The notes beneath the pieces were generated by a model. It ran no database searches. It was not told the DNA's origin and saw only the letters and a program-made list of their open reading frames with translations. From Heloderma charlesbogerti (lineage: Eukaryota > Chordata > Lepidosauria > Squamata > Helodermatidae): 64,000 nucleotides of DNA. Position 1 is the first letter of the stretch; every line of letters starts with the position of its first letter. Of the stretch, positions 20,627-31,829 are shown piece after piece. The position numbers and the translations under genes are program-made. The stretch spans positions 744,001 to 808,000 of the forward strand of contig JANEZZ010002067.1 of the NCBI GenBank assembly GCA_026122225.1. Direction: 5' to 3'.

Positions 20627-20860
20627 TAGGGATGGATGAATCTGTCCGCAAGTGTCCCATTTTTCCAATTGTTAGTTTGGTTCATCCACAACAGTTCAAG
20701 ATTTTATTAAAAACAACCAAAAAGAGTTCATATGAACTTTTGCATTTTGGTGTAAATTTCTCCCAATGCATAATTTTTTGCATGCAATTTTGACTGATTT
20801 ACACATTGTTTCATCCCCTAAGGTTCCACATAGCATTTCCAGTCAAGGTTGTAGAGTGTC
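20627..20860. mobile_element. hAT-like MITE, left part
   Basis: Starts TAGGGATGGATGAATC. Internal text such as GAACTTTTGCATTTTGG resembles other members, but I cannot place the right terminus. Confidence 0.4.
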
Positions 20861-21421
20861 TCCATCCTTGCTTTCTAAGGGTTCAAGTGGGGACTGGACA
20901 GCCTTTTCAGTGCAGAACTGGTTTAGAGTGGGTTGCCAAATCACCTTCCATGGAGCCTTATGCGGGCCAGATGATGTCAGCAGGCATGGCCACATTTATT
21001 GACATCATATCCCTGCTGCCCTGCATGGAAAAAGGTACTCAGCTGGTGCTGGGGGAAGCAGCTAGTCCTCCTGGCACCAGTTGAGTCCCAGGTTTCTTGC
21101 AGCCCACACCATCACCTTAGGATCACCACATGCCACAAGGAAGGACTCAGATGCCAGGAGGAGCGGCTGCCACCAACATCTTCACTGCTATTTCCAATCT
21201 GAAATCAGAGATAACAGGATTGGAGGGTCCATGGGCCGGATCCCTGACCTTAGGTGATAAAGTTCTCCACGTGCATCTCCTTAGGGCTTCCTTAGTATGA
21301 CAGCCTTGACAAACCTTTCATATTGGTTGACTTTTGTTCTATCTTGTCAAAGGGGCAACTTTGTGTGTGACAATAGAAACCAAAGTCTATTCTGCTTAGC
21401 TCTTTTAAGTTTAGCTATTTG

Positions 21422-21463
21422 ATCTCTTCTCTTCTCTTCTCTTCTCTTCTCTTCTCTTCTCTT
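21422..21463 (+). repeat. (CTCTT)n microsatellite
   Basis: About eight tandem pentanucleotide units. Confidence 0.95.
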
Positions 21464-21687
21464 TGGTTATTGATCTTACCCACATTCCAGTAATTCAACG
21501 GGGATCAACTGCTTGCCTGAAGCTTAGGCCACGCTCCTGTCCCTTGCTCTAGCCACTGGTGATTAGCATCTGAAAGAGTCATTAAGCTGTAATGGGATTA
21601 AAGCTTTGAAAAGAATTCCCTTTCATCTGTGGCTTGAGTTGGCTATTGGGATCTACTGGGGGAGACCACCAAGGCATTCCTGACAGC

Positions 21688-22052
21688 CTGATCCCCGTTT
21701 AAAAGGGAGTCACTTGAAGACCCAGAACTTATGGGCTAGGGAGAGATCCTCCCTCTTTCCCTTGGGTCCATGGGAGGCAGCCATTGCTTGTGTGCCAAAC
21801 GGGTGCTATGCCTCCTTTCTGCACCCTCCATCACTCGTCGCTCCTTTGTGTCTGCGTCGAGCATCTAAGAAGCCCCCCTCTTGCACTCCCTCACTACCCG
21901 GGTCACTAAGTATCTCTGGAATGCGGGCAGGAGGAATCTCTTACAGGTGCTGAGCCTGTGAGGGATGAGCTGGCTCCACTGCCACAGATTGCTGTTCCTC
22001 CTCAGAATCAGAACTGCTCTGGGACTCTCTGGGCTCAGTTTCCACCCTGACA
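21688..22052 (-). repeat. Truncated solo LTR, third copy
   Basis: Colinear with the right two thirds of the solo LTRs at 44305-44832 and 54455-54972 and ends CCACCCTGACA. The plus-strand left third, which carries the polyadenylation signal on the minus strand, is missing. Confidence 0.7.
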
Positions 22053-22261
22053 GTGCCACGCCGAGGTCTCCAGACTAGCAGTCAAGCCCTTGTGCGCATA
22101 AAGCACAACGGCTTGACTGCTGGAGTCCTTGGCACAGAGAGGAGGGGCAGCTTGCACAGCTCGGTGGGCAGGCAGGGTGAGCAGGGAGGCTTGCTGAGCA
22201 GGTCTGGTCACACAAGTGAGGGGGGCAGCTTGTCGAGCTCCCCTGTGCCCTGGAAAGAGAT

Positions 22262-22321
22262 GAGTCCATCCATCCCTAAGCCTAGCCTACCTCAGAGTGT
22301 TGCTGTGAGGACAAAAGAACC
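22262..22321 (+). repeat. CORE-type SINE fragment
   Basis: CTAGCCTACCTCAGAGTG then TTGCTGTGAGGACAAAA matches the CORE segment of the SINE at 13782-14020. Confidence 0.4.
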
Positions 22322-22344
22322 ACATCTACATTGCCTATAGCACA

Positions 22345-22665
22345 GGACTGCAGACATTTAGGCCCAAGGAGCAAATCCAGGATCTCAGTCCAGTCCCCAG
22401 ATGACCACACCCCCTTGCCCTCAGTGGCAGTTTCCTGGATTTTGTGCAGTTCCCCCCCCCCATTCTAAATGGCTGAACTGCTTCTCCGAAGGTTGAGTCA
22501 CTGGCTTCATGCTAAAATAGGCTGCTATTTGGGTCATGCCCCTTTTTGTCTTGGCCCTGTCCATTTTGCCTTCAGCCCTGCCCACTGCTGGGAAGCAGCA
22601 ACTGAGAGCATCTCCAAAGTGGAATTTGGCCCCCAGGCTGAAAGAGATTCAACCTCCCTGCTTAG
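22345..22665 (+). mobile_element. hAT-like element, 5'-truncated copy of the 63649 family
   Basis: Parallel to 63660-63960: CAAATCCAGGATC..., TTCCCCCCCCCCATTCT, TGGCTGAACTGC, GCTAAAATAGGCTG, GAATTTGGCCCCCAGG. The left terminus is not recognisable. Confidence 0.6.
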
Positions 22666-23157
22666 CAGAAGTGTGGAAATTAGCAAATAAATACATTTAC
22701 ATAGGTAAATGAGGCAGGATGCCAGAGCTGCATGCAAGTAACCCTCTTAGACTTTAGCTACCAGATAACTATGTATGCCATCAAGAAATGCCCGCTGTCA
22801 GGTGGATATTATCTACTCAGTTGCTTTGCCTGGGATATTTTGGAGCTGGCTTGGCAAGACCCACTCTGCGCCGTAGTAGAAGCCATGAGAATCTTTAAGG
22901 TTCTAGTGACCATGATGTGAAGCCTCTGTTTAGCATTCGGTGTTGCTGCAGGACCACTTTGAGAAAAGAGTGGAGGGTGATGGACTAAATTCCCCATCCC
23001 AACCCCTCTTGGCAGTCTGACAAGCCCCATTAGCGCAGCTGCCACTTCTTCTGCATCTCTGTTTTTGCTCTGGCTTGGCAATTTCATGACCAGGGATTTG
23101 CCCTCAAAAGACTGGATATGGTTCAGGTTCTGCCAGTTGCTTATCCTTACTGTAAAC

Positions 23158-23283
23158 CAGGGGTGGGCAACACTTGTAGCTCTCCAAGAGTTTTGCCGTA
23201 CAACTCCCATCAGCCCTAGTCCACATAGCCAATGATGAGGCATTGTAGGCCAAAACATCTGGAGGGCCAATTGCTCACTCCTG
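23158..23283. mobile_element. Short palindromic hAT MITE with TSD
   Basis: CAGGGGTGGGCAACACTTG...TTGCTCACTCCTG, with ACAACTCCCATCAGCCC inside. The flanks CTGTAAAC and CTGCAAAC match at 7 of 8. Confidence 0.85.
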
Positions 23284-23284
23284 C

Positions 23285-24645
23285 TGCAAACTATGTAATT
23301 GCAAGTTCTATTACAGCCAGAAACCTTTCTTGATTATCAATAAAGAATTAGACTGAATTAATGTTATTCATTTGAGGATTGTGCTTAACTGTACATGGGG
23401 CAAAAATAAAATTAATATTTTAATTTAATATTTTTCTTTCAAGACGATCCTTTTTTTCTTTCTTGGTTACTCATGTTTTGACTTTGTATTACTTCTTTAA
23501 TGGTGTATGGAAAACCAAAACAAAATACATCACCTTATTTAACCCAAGTTCAGACAACACCATAGAAAGTTGGTTTCATAAATCTGTGCTAGCTAAACCA
23601 GGAACCTTAACATAGGCCTATAAATAAAACATACATAAATAAAGTAAGTAAGTACCATTCAAAAATAAACTAGCAAACTGTACTAAATGGCACTTACTTC
23701 TGAGTAGGCATCCATAGGATTGTGTTATGAAGCTTACTTCCCCAAATGCAACTGTGTATCCTATAGACTCTATCCTTCATAAATGAAGTGAAATCAAAAT
23801 TTTGGTATTCCCTTGATATTTTCCTTGGAACACACACACACACACACACACACACACATTTCTAATCTGAGTTCATCATTTGGGAAAAGATTGGGGATGC
23901 TGGCAATAAATGCAATTTTCTGTTAAGTTCTAGTTATAAGAAAAATGTTTGGGAATTCATAAGCCTGAGGTTAGATACCGATGACACATCTGAGGAGTTT
24001 TCTATCTCTTTACCTGCACTAATCATATAAAATGGTGAAAGAAATACAACTGTTAGCTAAGGCTGGTAGATAGACTGAAGGATATTTGATTTATTTGTAT
24101 TTATTTCATTGTTATATTCATACTATGCTCCTTCACGAAGGTCACCCATCTAGATCTCCATTTAGCAGGTGACCTGGAATATGTGCCTTCAGACTGTTCT
24201 CTGAATATATACTAACCAGGGTGTGGGAGAGGAAATCAGTTAGAATCCATAAAGCATCCTTCATTTTCAGGCATTTCCTAATGTTAAAATGGTTAATTTC
24301 TTCAATTTTAAAAAGGGAAATACACTTGCTTTTATATCTACTTTTCCCTTGCTTCCCTTCTTAAATAGAATCTCACTTCATTTCCGATCTTGTTAAACAC
24401 CTGAAATGTGACAAATGGAACACTGATGAACAATGGCATCAAATAATGATAGTGGTGTCAAATGAACAATGACAGGCTTTTGCTGATTATTTTTCAAGGG
24501 CTTTCTATGAGTACTGATTTCCCAAAGCACCCTATGACTATGATGTTGCTACAATATACCCTTCGTGTTCAATATTATGGTGACTGGAAGCTGGTTGGAA
24601 GTTTCTGGTTCTCCAGAGGAGGATACAGTGTGACACAAGGGTAAG
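23285..24645. other. No gene seen; microsatellite and a MITE fragment
   Basis: Contains half of a GCACAATCCTATGC-type repeat at about 23687-23740 and an (AC)n run at 23829-23858. The remainder is unassigned AT-rich sequence. Confidence 0.5.
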
Positions 24646-24649
24646 TAAC

Positions 24650-24755
24650 CCAGTGCCCTCCAGATGTTTTGGACTACGAATCCCTGGCCATTAGCTGTGC
24701 TGGCTGGGGCTGATCGGAGTTGAAGTCCAAAACATCTGGAGGATGCCAGGTTGTC
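24650..24755. mobile_element. Short palindromic hAT MITE
   Basis: CAGTGCCCTCCAGATGTTTTGG on the left mirrors CCAAAACATCTGGAGGATG on the right, with CCATTAGCTGTGCTGGC between. Same family as 18925 and 23158. The TSD is unclear. Confidence 0.75.
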
Positions 24756-25158
24756 TACTTGGCCAGACATAAAGGCAGTTTAGCTGTAGCTCTCAAATCA
24801 TTTGGGGTATGAACCATGCCCACACAGGCACCGCCCAGCTGTGTGAAGAGGGAGGGAGTGGCATGGGGATCAATGGAGCCTGTTTCCTTACCTCTCCTGC
24901 TTCCGGTGACTAGCTGAGAGCATGACTGATCTGTGGGCTGGGCCCCGAGGAGGAGAGGAATGGCTGGATGAGTATGCGGGAGGTGTGCAGAGCAGCCATG
25001 CTGAGTAGTGCGTAGCATACTGTAGCACCCCGTCTGCTGAGGACTGTCAAGACAGAACACTATACCACTGAATGCTACACCAATCTCTCCATGTGTGCAC
25101 AACTGGAACCTGGTGTCTGGAGTGGTCTTATTGTCTTGGACGAGACTGCACTAGAGCA

Positions 25159-25287
25159 GGACAGGGAACCTCTTTCAGCCTGAGGGCCCAATTCCATTTC
25201 GGAGAAGCTCTCAGGGCCCACAGTCCAGTGGTGGGTGGGGCTGAAGGCAAAAGGGGCAGGGGCAAAATGCCCCCAAATGCCAGCATA
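25159..25287 (-). mobile_element. hAT-like element fragment, 63649 family, inverted
   Basis: ACAGGGAACCTCTTTCAGCC, CCAATTCCATTTCGGAGAAG and GGGGCTGAAGGCAAAAGG are the reverse complement of the right end of 63649-63978. It is cut by the L2 tail at about 25288. Confidence 0.6.
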
Positions 25288-25673
25288 TTTATTTATTTAA
25301 TTAATTAATTTCTATACCGCCCAATAGCCGAAGCTCTCTGGGCGGTTCACAAAAATTAAAACCAAACACACAATAAAACAATTTAAAATATATAGAACAT
25401 TAAAACCACAATATAACAATTCAACTACAATAAAATCTAGCAGCAGTGCAGGAGTTTAAAATACAGATTTAAAACAGCAAAGATAAAAAATTTAGAAAGC
25501 TAAAATGCCTGGGAAAATAAAAAGGTCTTCACCTGGCGCTGAAAGGAATACAATGTAGGCGCCAGGCGAACCTCACTAGGGAGCTCATTCCAGAGCTGGC
25601 GTGCCACAGCAGAAAAAGCCCTCCTCCTAGTAGCCACCCGCCTCACTTCCTTTGGCAGGGGCTCATGGAGAAG
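25288..25673 (-). mobile_element. L2-clade LINE 3' end, minus strand
   Basis: Begins with an ATTTATTTAATTAATTAATT tail, then TCTATACCGCCCAATAGCCG, and further in encodes on the minus strand the same C-terminal ORF2 text as 41534-41833 (EVRRVATRR..., FSAVARQLWNEL-like). 5'-truncated. Confidence 0.8.
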
Positions 25674-25904
25674 GACCGCTAAAATATTTTAAAAAATATT
25701 TAAAATAAAAAATATTTTAGCTAAAACCTCTTACTAGCAGTGACTGCGCCTTAGGAGAGGCATTTCTACCTTTTAGAATGGGGTGGGGTGGGGGACTGTG
25801 CAAAAACCAGTTGGGGGAAAGGGGAATGGGGCATGACCGTCAGGGAAACCCCATAGGGTCTGTGGGACCCCAAGCAGGCTGGATTCAGCTTGCAGGTCTG
25901 AGGT
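25674..25904. other. AT-rich palindrome and unassigned sequence
   Basis: CTAAAATATTTTAAAAAATATTT at 25679 is mirrored by AAAAAATATTTTAGC to 25725, forming an AT-rich cruciform candidate. The rest is unassigned. Confidence 0.4.
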
Positions 25905-26090
25905 TCTTTAGAGCAAGAAACCTGCCACTTGAATCCTTTGAGAAATGCTTGTGAATAGAATGGCTCCCATACAACCATGCATGGGGAGAGCAGTAGACAG
26001 CCACAAGCACATACAGTTCCTATAGCTGACCCAGCAGTGGGGGCTTGGAAGTGCATCCACAGTCAAATGCTTGGCAATGGCCTCATTCAG
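25905..26090 (-). repeat. Unclassified dispersed repeat
   Basis: The reverse complement matches 35550-35705: GAATGAGGCCATTG, then GGAGCCATTCTATTCACAAGC, then AAAGGATTCAAG. Two copies in one window indicate a dispersed family. I do not recognise it. Confidence 0.6.
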
Positions 26091-26340
26091 ACATAATGCA
26101 AAATCACACATTGGTACTGGTAGAACAAGCCTGAGAAAACCTCGGGCTTGGACATGTCCCCTTTATCTCCTCCAGCACAGCCGCAAGGGAGGGACTGGAA
26201 GCATTTGCTTCCTGTTTTTAAATCACAATGATATGTTGTTGTGTCTGAACTGGAGCAACCTGTGGCTAGTTGTAATTATGGCTTGGCTGAAGAAGTCAAC
26301 TTCAAGCTGTGGTTTATGATCCTGGCTTGTTTGGATAAAC

Positions 26341-26453
26341 CAGCCTTCCCCCAGCCTGGTGCCCTGCAGATGTGTTACTACAACTCCCATCATCCCCATG
26401 CTGGGAGTTGTAGTCCAATCTATCTGGAGGACACCCGGTTGGGGAAGGCTGCT
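26341..26453. mobile_element. Short palindromic MITE
   Basis: CAGCCTTCCCCCAGCC on the left mirrors GGTTGGGGAAGGCTG on the right, with ACAACTCCCATCATCCCC / GGGAGTTGTAGT arms inside. A partial second copy lies at 26565-26633. Confidence 0.75.
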
Positions 26454-27272
26454 CTGCAACAATAGCATCAATGGCTGCCAATGCCAGATATCTAAATTTG
26501 GATTAATTTCAGTGGTGTGAAGTGCTATTGGGCCATCATTTGAAATCACTTACTCTGAAAGTTAAAGTCATGGTGTGGGATGATGGGAGTGGTAGTCTAA
26601 CACATCTGGAGGGCAGCAGGTTGGGGAAGGCTGGGATAAACCATAATTCAAACTTTCAGTTCCCAGTCTGGATGTAAAGTGTGGTTAGTTGAAAACAGAA
26701 CCAAATGCTTCTGATCTCCTGCTTGCATCTATAGTGGAAGAGAAAAGGGAAGGGGTGAGGAGTGATGCCCAAGGCTCGCCCAGGCACATTCCTGTAGCAC
26801 TAAACTATGAAGCCTGCCTGTGGCTTGTTTGCCGGGAGAGGAGAACAGGGACCTCATGCAGGCCCGTTTCTTCCTCCCTTTTTCTGAAACTAGCAATTGG
26901 CTCTATTGCTAATGGTTTGACCGGTTGTGTGTGCAAAGCTCTGGCTGCAGGATGAGGCTTTTCAACTTAGTGTGCAGGGTTCCTCATGTAGCGAAGGAAA
27001 TGTGCATGGAAGCCTGGCCTTAGCTGAATCAGGACCAGTAGTTTGTACATGAATCACTGCAATGTATATCTCCTTGGTTGCTTGCAGACAGCACAGGTTG
27101 CCTTCCAGGTTGCTCTTCTCAAACAAGTTGAAATCATAATTTGCCAGCAGTCAAACTGCACCTTGAGGTTGCTGGTCAAATGCAACTTTTCCGTGTGATA
27201 TTAATTATGGTTGACAGAATTTGTTATAGAGTTGCCTGGCTTTCACAGACACCTGTTGTGTTGTACCCATGA

Positions 27273-27500
27273 CTAACGCTGTGCCAAATTTTCTCCAGGT
27301 TCCTATTTGGGTTCAATCAACGGAAACCAAAAATTGTCTCCAAAGTCCTTAAATATTCTCTTTTTGTGCTGGTTCACTGCTGTTTGCACCCTGATTGGCT
27401 ACTGCTTTGGCTATGCTTGTTAGAATTATTATTAGCCTTCAACTTCCTAGAAATAGTATAGTTGTCATGTAGCCAAACAAATTGGGCTGGATGATGAGCT
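27273..27500. mobile_element. hAT-like element, left end (TAACGCTGTGCC)
   Basis: TAACGCTGTGCCAAATTTTCTCC closely matches the left end of the element at 30323 (TAGTGCTGTGCC). The right end was not located. Confidence 0.45.
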
Positions 27501-27929
27501 AATTGAGTGCAAGTGAAGCTATTTAGAGTGAAGGCATTGCACAGAAGCCTTGTTTGCCCTTGATGATGATATCACATACCCAAATTGGATGGGCTATGTG
27601 ACAACTTCATTATTTCTAGAAAGAAGGATTTTTTAAAAAAACAAAAATGACAGTGCAGCTGCAGCTGATGGGGCTACAAACATATTTAAAGTGTACAGCA
27701 GAAAGGGAGCAGTGAGGAGGTGCGTGGCCATGGAGGGAAGACATTAATGCTGGATGGTAGCATGCAGTCATGGGGTGGGGTGGGGAGAGAATTTCATATG
27801 CTTTCCTGAAAATCAGCAAGAGGGAGCACATTTCAGCTCAGTACAGAATTCATCAAGCTTCACTTCAAATCTCACTTCAGCTTGCTCCTGTTCTCATTTC
27901 TGGCCTGTTTTTTTCTGGTTTGTCAGAAT

Positions 27930-28080
27930 GGGAAAAGTGCACATTTTTCAAATGTGCACATTTCCCCTCATTAACTAAAGCATGAAAATGCAGAAATTTT
28001 AAAGTGTGCATTTTAAAAAATGCACACATGCACTTTAAAGTGTGCATTTTTAAAAGTGCACGTTTTTCAAACAAGAATAG
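27930..28080. repeat. TGTGCATTTT-rich repeat of the hAT-like MITE group
   Basis: Repeated inverted words AAGTGCACATTTTTC, AAATGTGCACATTT and AAAGTGTGCATTTT recall the interiors of 18321-18750 and 61343-61785. Termini are not clear. Confidence 0.45.
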
Positions 28081-29371
28081 AAGTTCGGGAATTTGCTAAT
28101 ATTTTCAGAGAATATGTGCTCCTGTTTGTATTCACACAGTTGGGATTGTAGATGAGGCATTTTCAAGTGATTTGTGGACTAAAACAAAATTCTCGTATAT
28201 CCCAATAAGAGACAGCTCCTCTCCTCTCTTAAGGGCAAGCAACTGTACCACATGAGAATGCTTGAGGAAAAAATTAAAATGATGAGCTCTTCATATAGTC
28301 TTGGCCTCTTCATTTTCACCTTCAAGGTGACCTTGAATATGTTATTTAATCTTTCATATATTACTATCTGTATTATTACCCACCTTTGTTTAAGGATCTT
28401 CAAATGCAAGTGTTAAACTAAAAAAAGTATTAATCTTATTTGAAAATCACACTTGATGGTGGGTGCTGTCACTTTTGACAGTGCAGGACATCCTTTTGGC
28501 ATGTGGAGGGGGGCTAATTCCCAAAGCCCCCTTTTGTCTTCTCCAGAATATATGACCAGCACAGTCAAAACTGCTGTTTAGCAGGGAGGATCCTCATGTT
28601 TAGGAGCATGAGCATAACGTCTCACTGAGCTCTCTAGCTCAGGGCCCTTGTTCCTTCTATATAGTTGGCAGAGATGCTAAGGGCGATCTGGAGCAGACCA
28701 GAAGGGTGGTGGGAAAAACCCCTTCGGCCTCATAGAATAAGATAAGAGTATAGGAAGGTGTATGATTGAAATTGCATGCAACTGTGTAGGTTCACTTGTG
28801 TGAACATTGCAGAAATGTCTCAGGGATCTTTTCTGTAGGGCACAAATTGTCACATAAAGCCATCAGGAGCATTTTGCAGCATCTATTCTCAAGTGGGAAC
28901 ACAGGTCTTGTTCCATTGTACTAGCTAAGCTTAATAACTGGGGCAGGAGGGGGCTCTTTAAGGATTTTTTCCCCCTGCACCTGACATGGATTTTGAATTG
29001 TTCATTTTTATTTCGCAGGGTAGAGCAGCTAATGTGTCCCATACTGGGCAGCATTTGCCATCAAACCTATGACATCTAAGACTCCACAGTGATGGTCAAG
29101 TGAAGTGTGTTTTTGCATTTGGCTTTTCTGCTCCTCTGTTTGAACGCATTGCTTTGAATCATAAGGCAAATAGGGGGAAATGATAACTCAGATGGGAGAA
29201 TTTATTCCTGAGCCATGTTTGCATATAGCTTCAAGCTGATTGTTCCTGATTTCGTAAGTATACATCAGATTACACACAGTTTGCACTCATACGAGCTGTT
29301 GCTGCCAATGGAAGATGAACAGGCTATTCAGACAGGATTCCACGGCAGCGTGACATGTTTCAACCAAATCA
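28081..29371. other. No gene or clear repeat seen
   Basis: Unassigned sequence without a convincing reading frame. Confidence 0.4.
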
Positions 29372-29379
29372 TTAGGGAG

Positions 29380-29778
29380 TAGGGATGGATGGAGTCACCC
29401 CAGCCCACCTCATGCACCGTTCATCAGACCCCCACCAGCTGCCATTTTATGCAAAATGGTGGCTCAGCCTTTTTTGATAAAGGGCTATTTTACACAAAAG
29501 GTGGCCATAAAGTGGCCCATTTATGCAGGATTACAGGCTGTAATTTTGCATAAATGGTCCACTTTACGGTCTCCATTTGCATAAAATGGCCCTTCACAAA
29601 AAAGGCCAAGCCACACTGTTTTATAGCTTGATGAGGGAACAGGGATCTCCGCCCTTGCCCGATTTGGGGTGTGCCGAGTTGGGGAAGTGTGGGGATCCAC
29701 GCGACTGGCGTCCAGGGGACTGAGCCAGCAAGAAAACACCAGGCCTTCAGCCCCAACTGGACAACTGCCACACCCCTA
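29380..29778. mobile_element. hAT-like MITE with perfect 8-bp TSD
   Basis: Starts TAGGGATGG and ends CACACCCCTA. TTAGGGAG stands exactly on both sides (29372-29379 and 29779-29786). The interior has several palindromes, for example CCATTTATGCA / TGCATAAATGG at about 29517-29555 and ATTTTATGCAAAATGG. It shows on a smaller scale the palindrome-rich style of the hairpin family. Confidence 0.9.
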
Positions 29779-29951
29779 TTAGGGAGCACCAAAAGTCATG
29801 AGTGACTCTGCAGCTGAACCCACTTCAGCTAATTTGTATGGAGAACTACTTTTCTCCTTTCAAGCCTTAATTCGTTTCATTTCCCCAAATTCTGCCAGGG
29901 ATGTTAAACAGCGTATGTGTCACACTTTAGAGCACTTACAGCCCATCATGT

Positions 29952-30322
29952 ACATAAGAAGACCCTGCTGGATCAGACCAAAAGCCTATCTAATCCAGCA
30001 TTCTCTCCCCACAGTGGCCAGCCAGGTGCTCATGGGAAGACCACAATAGGACTTGAGATCAAAAGCACCCTTCTGCTCATTTCCCCAGCAACTGGTGTAC
30101 AAAGGCATATTGCCTCTGATACTGGGGAAAATATATAGCCATCACAACTAATAGCCATTGATAGCCTTATCCTCCATGAGTTTGTCTAATCCCCCTTTAG
30201 AGCTGTCCAAGTTGGTGTCCACAGTTTGACTATGTGCTATGCAAAGGAGTACTTTCTTTTAACTGTCCTGAATTTCCAGCCATTTAGCTTCAATGGATGA
30301 CCCTGGGTTCTAGTATTATGAG
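29952..30322 (-). mobile_element. CR1 LINE, 3' part (piece 1 of 3)
   Basis: ACATAAGAAGACCCTGCTGG, ATCAGACCAAAAGCC and CATTCTCTCCCCACAGTGGCC, read in reverse, are the 3' end of a common squamate CR1 subfamily. It is cut at 30322 by a hAT-like element and resumes at 33921 with the duplicated 8-mer. Confidence 0.8.
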
Positions 30323-30635
30323 TAGTGCTGTGCCAAATTTCTCCCACGTTCTTTTGACCATTCTCATTAAATTTGATAGGTGAGAAATTGCTTTTGAAAA
30401 GAAATTCAATGGTGAAGAAAATTTTGGAGAAATTCTCATGAGTTGGGGTTGGGCTTTCATTTCTCGTGCTTAGGAGGTGGCCAAGGAGCATTTATGAGTG
30501 TCCTGTCTTTCATTGTACAATCATCTCTCCAGCAGCCACAGCCGGTAACCTCCTTGGCTTGCCATACTTCAGTTAAAGGCCAGGGGAAGTCATGATGAGG
30601 TAATTGATCAGATTAGGTGTGTTACTCTGCACGCT

Positions 30636-30883
30636 GTGGATACAGTTAGTGAGCAAGAGGCGGCCTGTGGCAAACCGGTTTTGTGGGATCGGTTCCAGCT
30701 TCTTCCTCCTGATGAAGTGGACAAGGTGCTTTCATCTGTAAGGCCGACTACCTGCTTACTTGATCCTTGCCCATCTTGGCTCATTATGGGCTGCAGAGAG
30801 AGACTGGGTGAGGGGATCAGGGCGGTGGTGAACGCCTCCCTTGAGGAGGGAGTGATGCCATCAGCCCTCAAGGAGGCAGTGAT
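30636..30883 (+). pseudogene. L2 ORF2 region upstream of RT
   Basis: The frame reads LLPPDEVDKVLSSVRPTT and then ALKEAVI before stopping being L2-like at hairpin element C. This is the stretch just before the RT domain of L2-type ORF2. The rest of the 157-codon open frame after 30884 is hairpin-element sequence and not protein-coding. Confidence 0.75.
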
Positions 30884-31829
30884 TAGGGATGGGGGAGAAT
30901 TTCTCCCCGAAACTTCGGGGGGCCGAGTGCCAACGTGTTCGGCCCCCCGAAGTAGTTTCGGGGAGAAATTCTCCGCCCCCCCCGCCCCCCCCCGGGACGG
31001 GACTTACCTTTCCCGAATGTCCGTCCCGGCGGCGGTTCGTCAGGTCTTCAACAGGGGCAGAGGCGGCAGCTGGTCTTTCGACCGGCTGCCGCCGCCGCCA
31101 TTCCAATAAAAGTAAAAAAAAAAAAAAATGCCCCTGTGATAGGCTACGTGATGATTAACATAGCCTATCACAGCTAGATCTGCAAAGTCAGCCGTGATAG
31201 GCTATGTAAATCATCACGTAGCCTATCACGGGTGACTTTTAAAAAAAAAAAAGCGCGTACGGCTAATGGCGGCCCCCATAGGGAGCCGCCATTCACGTTC
31301 CTTATTTGGTCGCTGTAGTCTACGTAAAGATTTACGTAGACTACGGCGAAAATAAGGGCAACGCTATTTGCGTTGCCCTTATTTTCGCCGTAGTCTATGT
31401 AAAGATTTACGTAGACTACAGTGACCAAATAAGGAACACGAATGGTGGCTCCCTATGGGGGCCGCCATTTGCGTATGCGCTTTTTTTTTTTTTTTTAAGT
31501 CACCCGTGATAGGCTACGTGACGATTAACGTAGCCTATCACGGCTGACTTTGCAGTTCTAGCTGTGATAGGCTACATTAATCGTCACGTAGCCTATCACG
31601 GGGGCATTTTTTTTTTTTTTACTTTTTATTTCGCGGCCGGGTGAGGCACCTCCTCCCCGGCCTGAATTTCGGCCGGGCGAGGCAGGAAGCCTCCCCCCCG
31701 GCCCGAATTTCAGCCGGGCGAGGCGGGAAGCCTCCCCCCCGGCCTGAACTTCGGGGGGAGCAGCAAAGCGCCTCCCCCCCACCACGAAGCAAGCTGCGAG
31801 ACCAGGTAAGTGGCTTTCGTGCACCCCTA
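30884..31829. mobile_element. Hairpin-rich hAT-like element, copy C
   Basis: Starts TAGGGATGGGGGAG and ends GTGCACCCCTA, 946 bp, inserted in the L2 reading frame between codons for EAVI and RPLL. Inside, 31130-31605 is a giant palindrome that contains six smaller hairpins (near 31133, 31192, 31314, 31387, 31504, 31560). Outward donors: GTAAGT on minus near 31005 and CCAGGTAAGT on plus at 31802-31811. Only two bases (AT) appear duplicated in the L2 text, so the TSD is unresolved. Confidence 0.8.

Noticed and set aside
30884..31109. Open frame continuing from L2 into the hairpin element
   Set aside because: The second half is translated hairpin-element DNA; the fusion is accidental.
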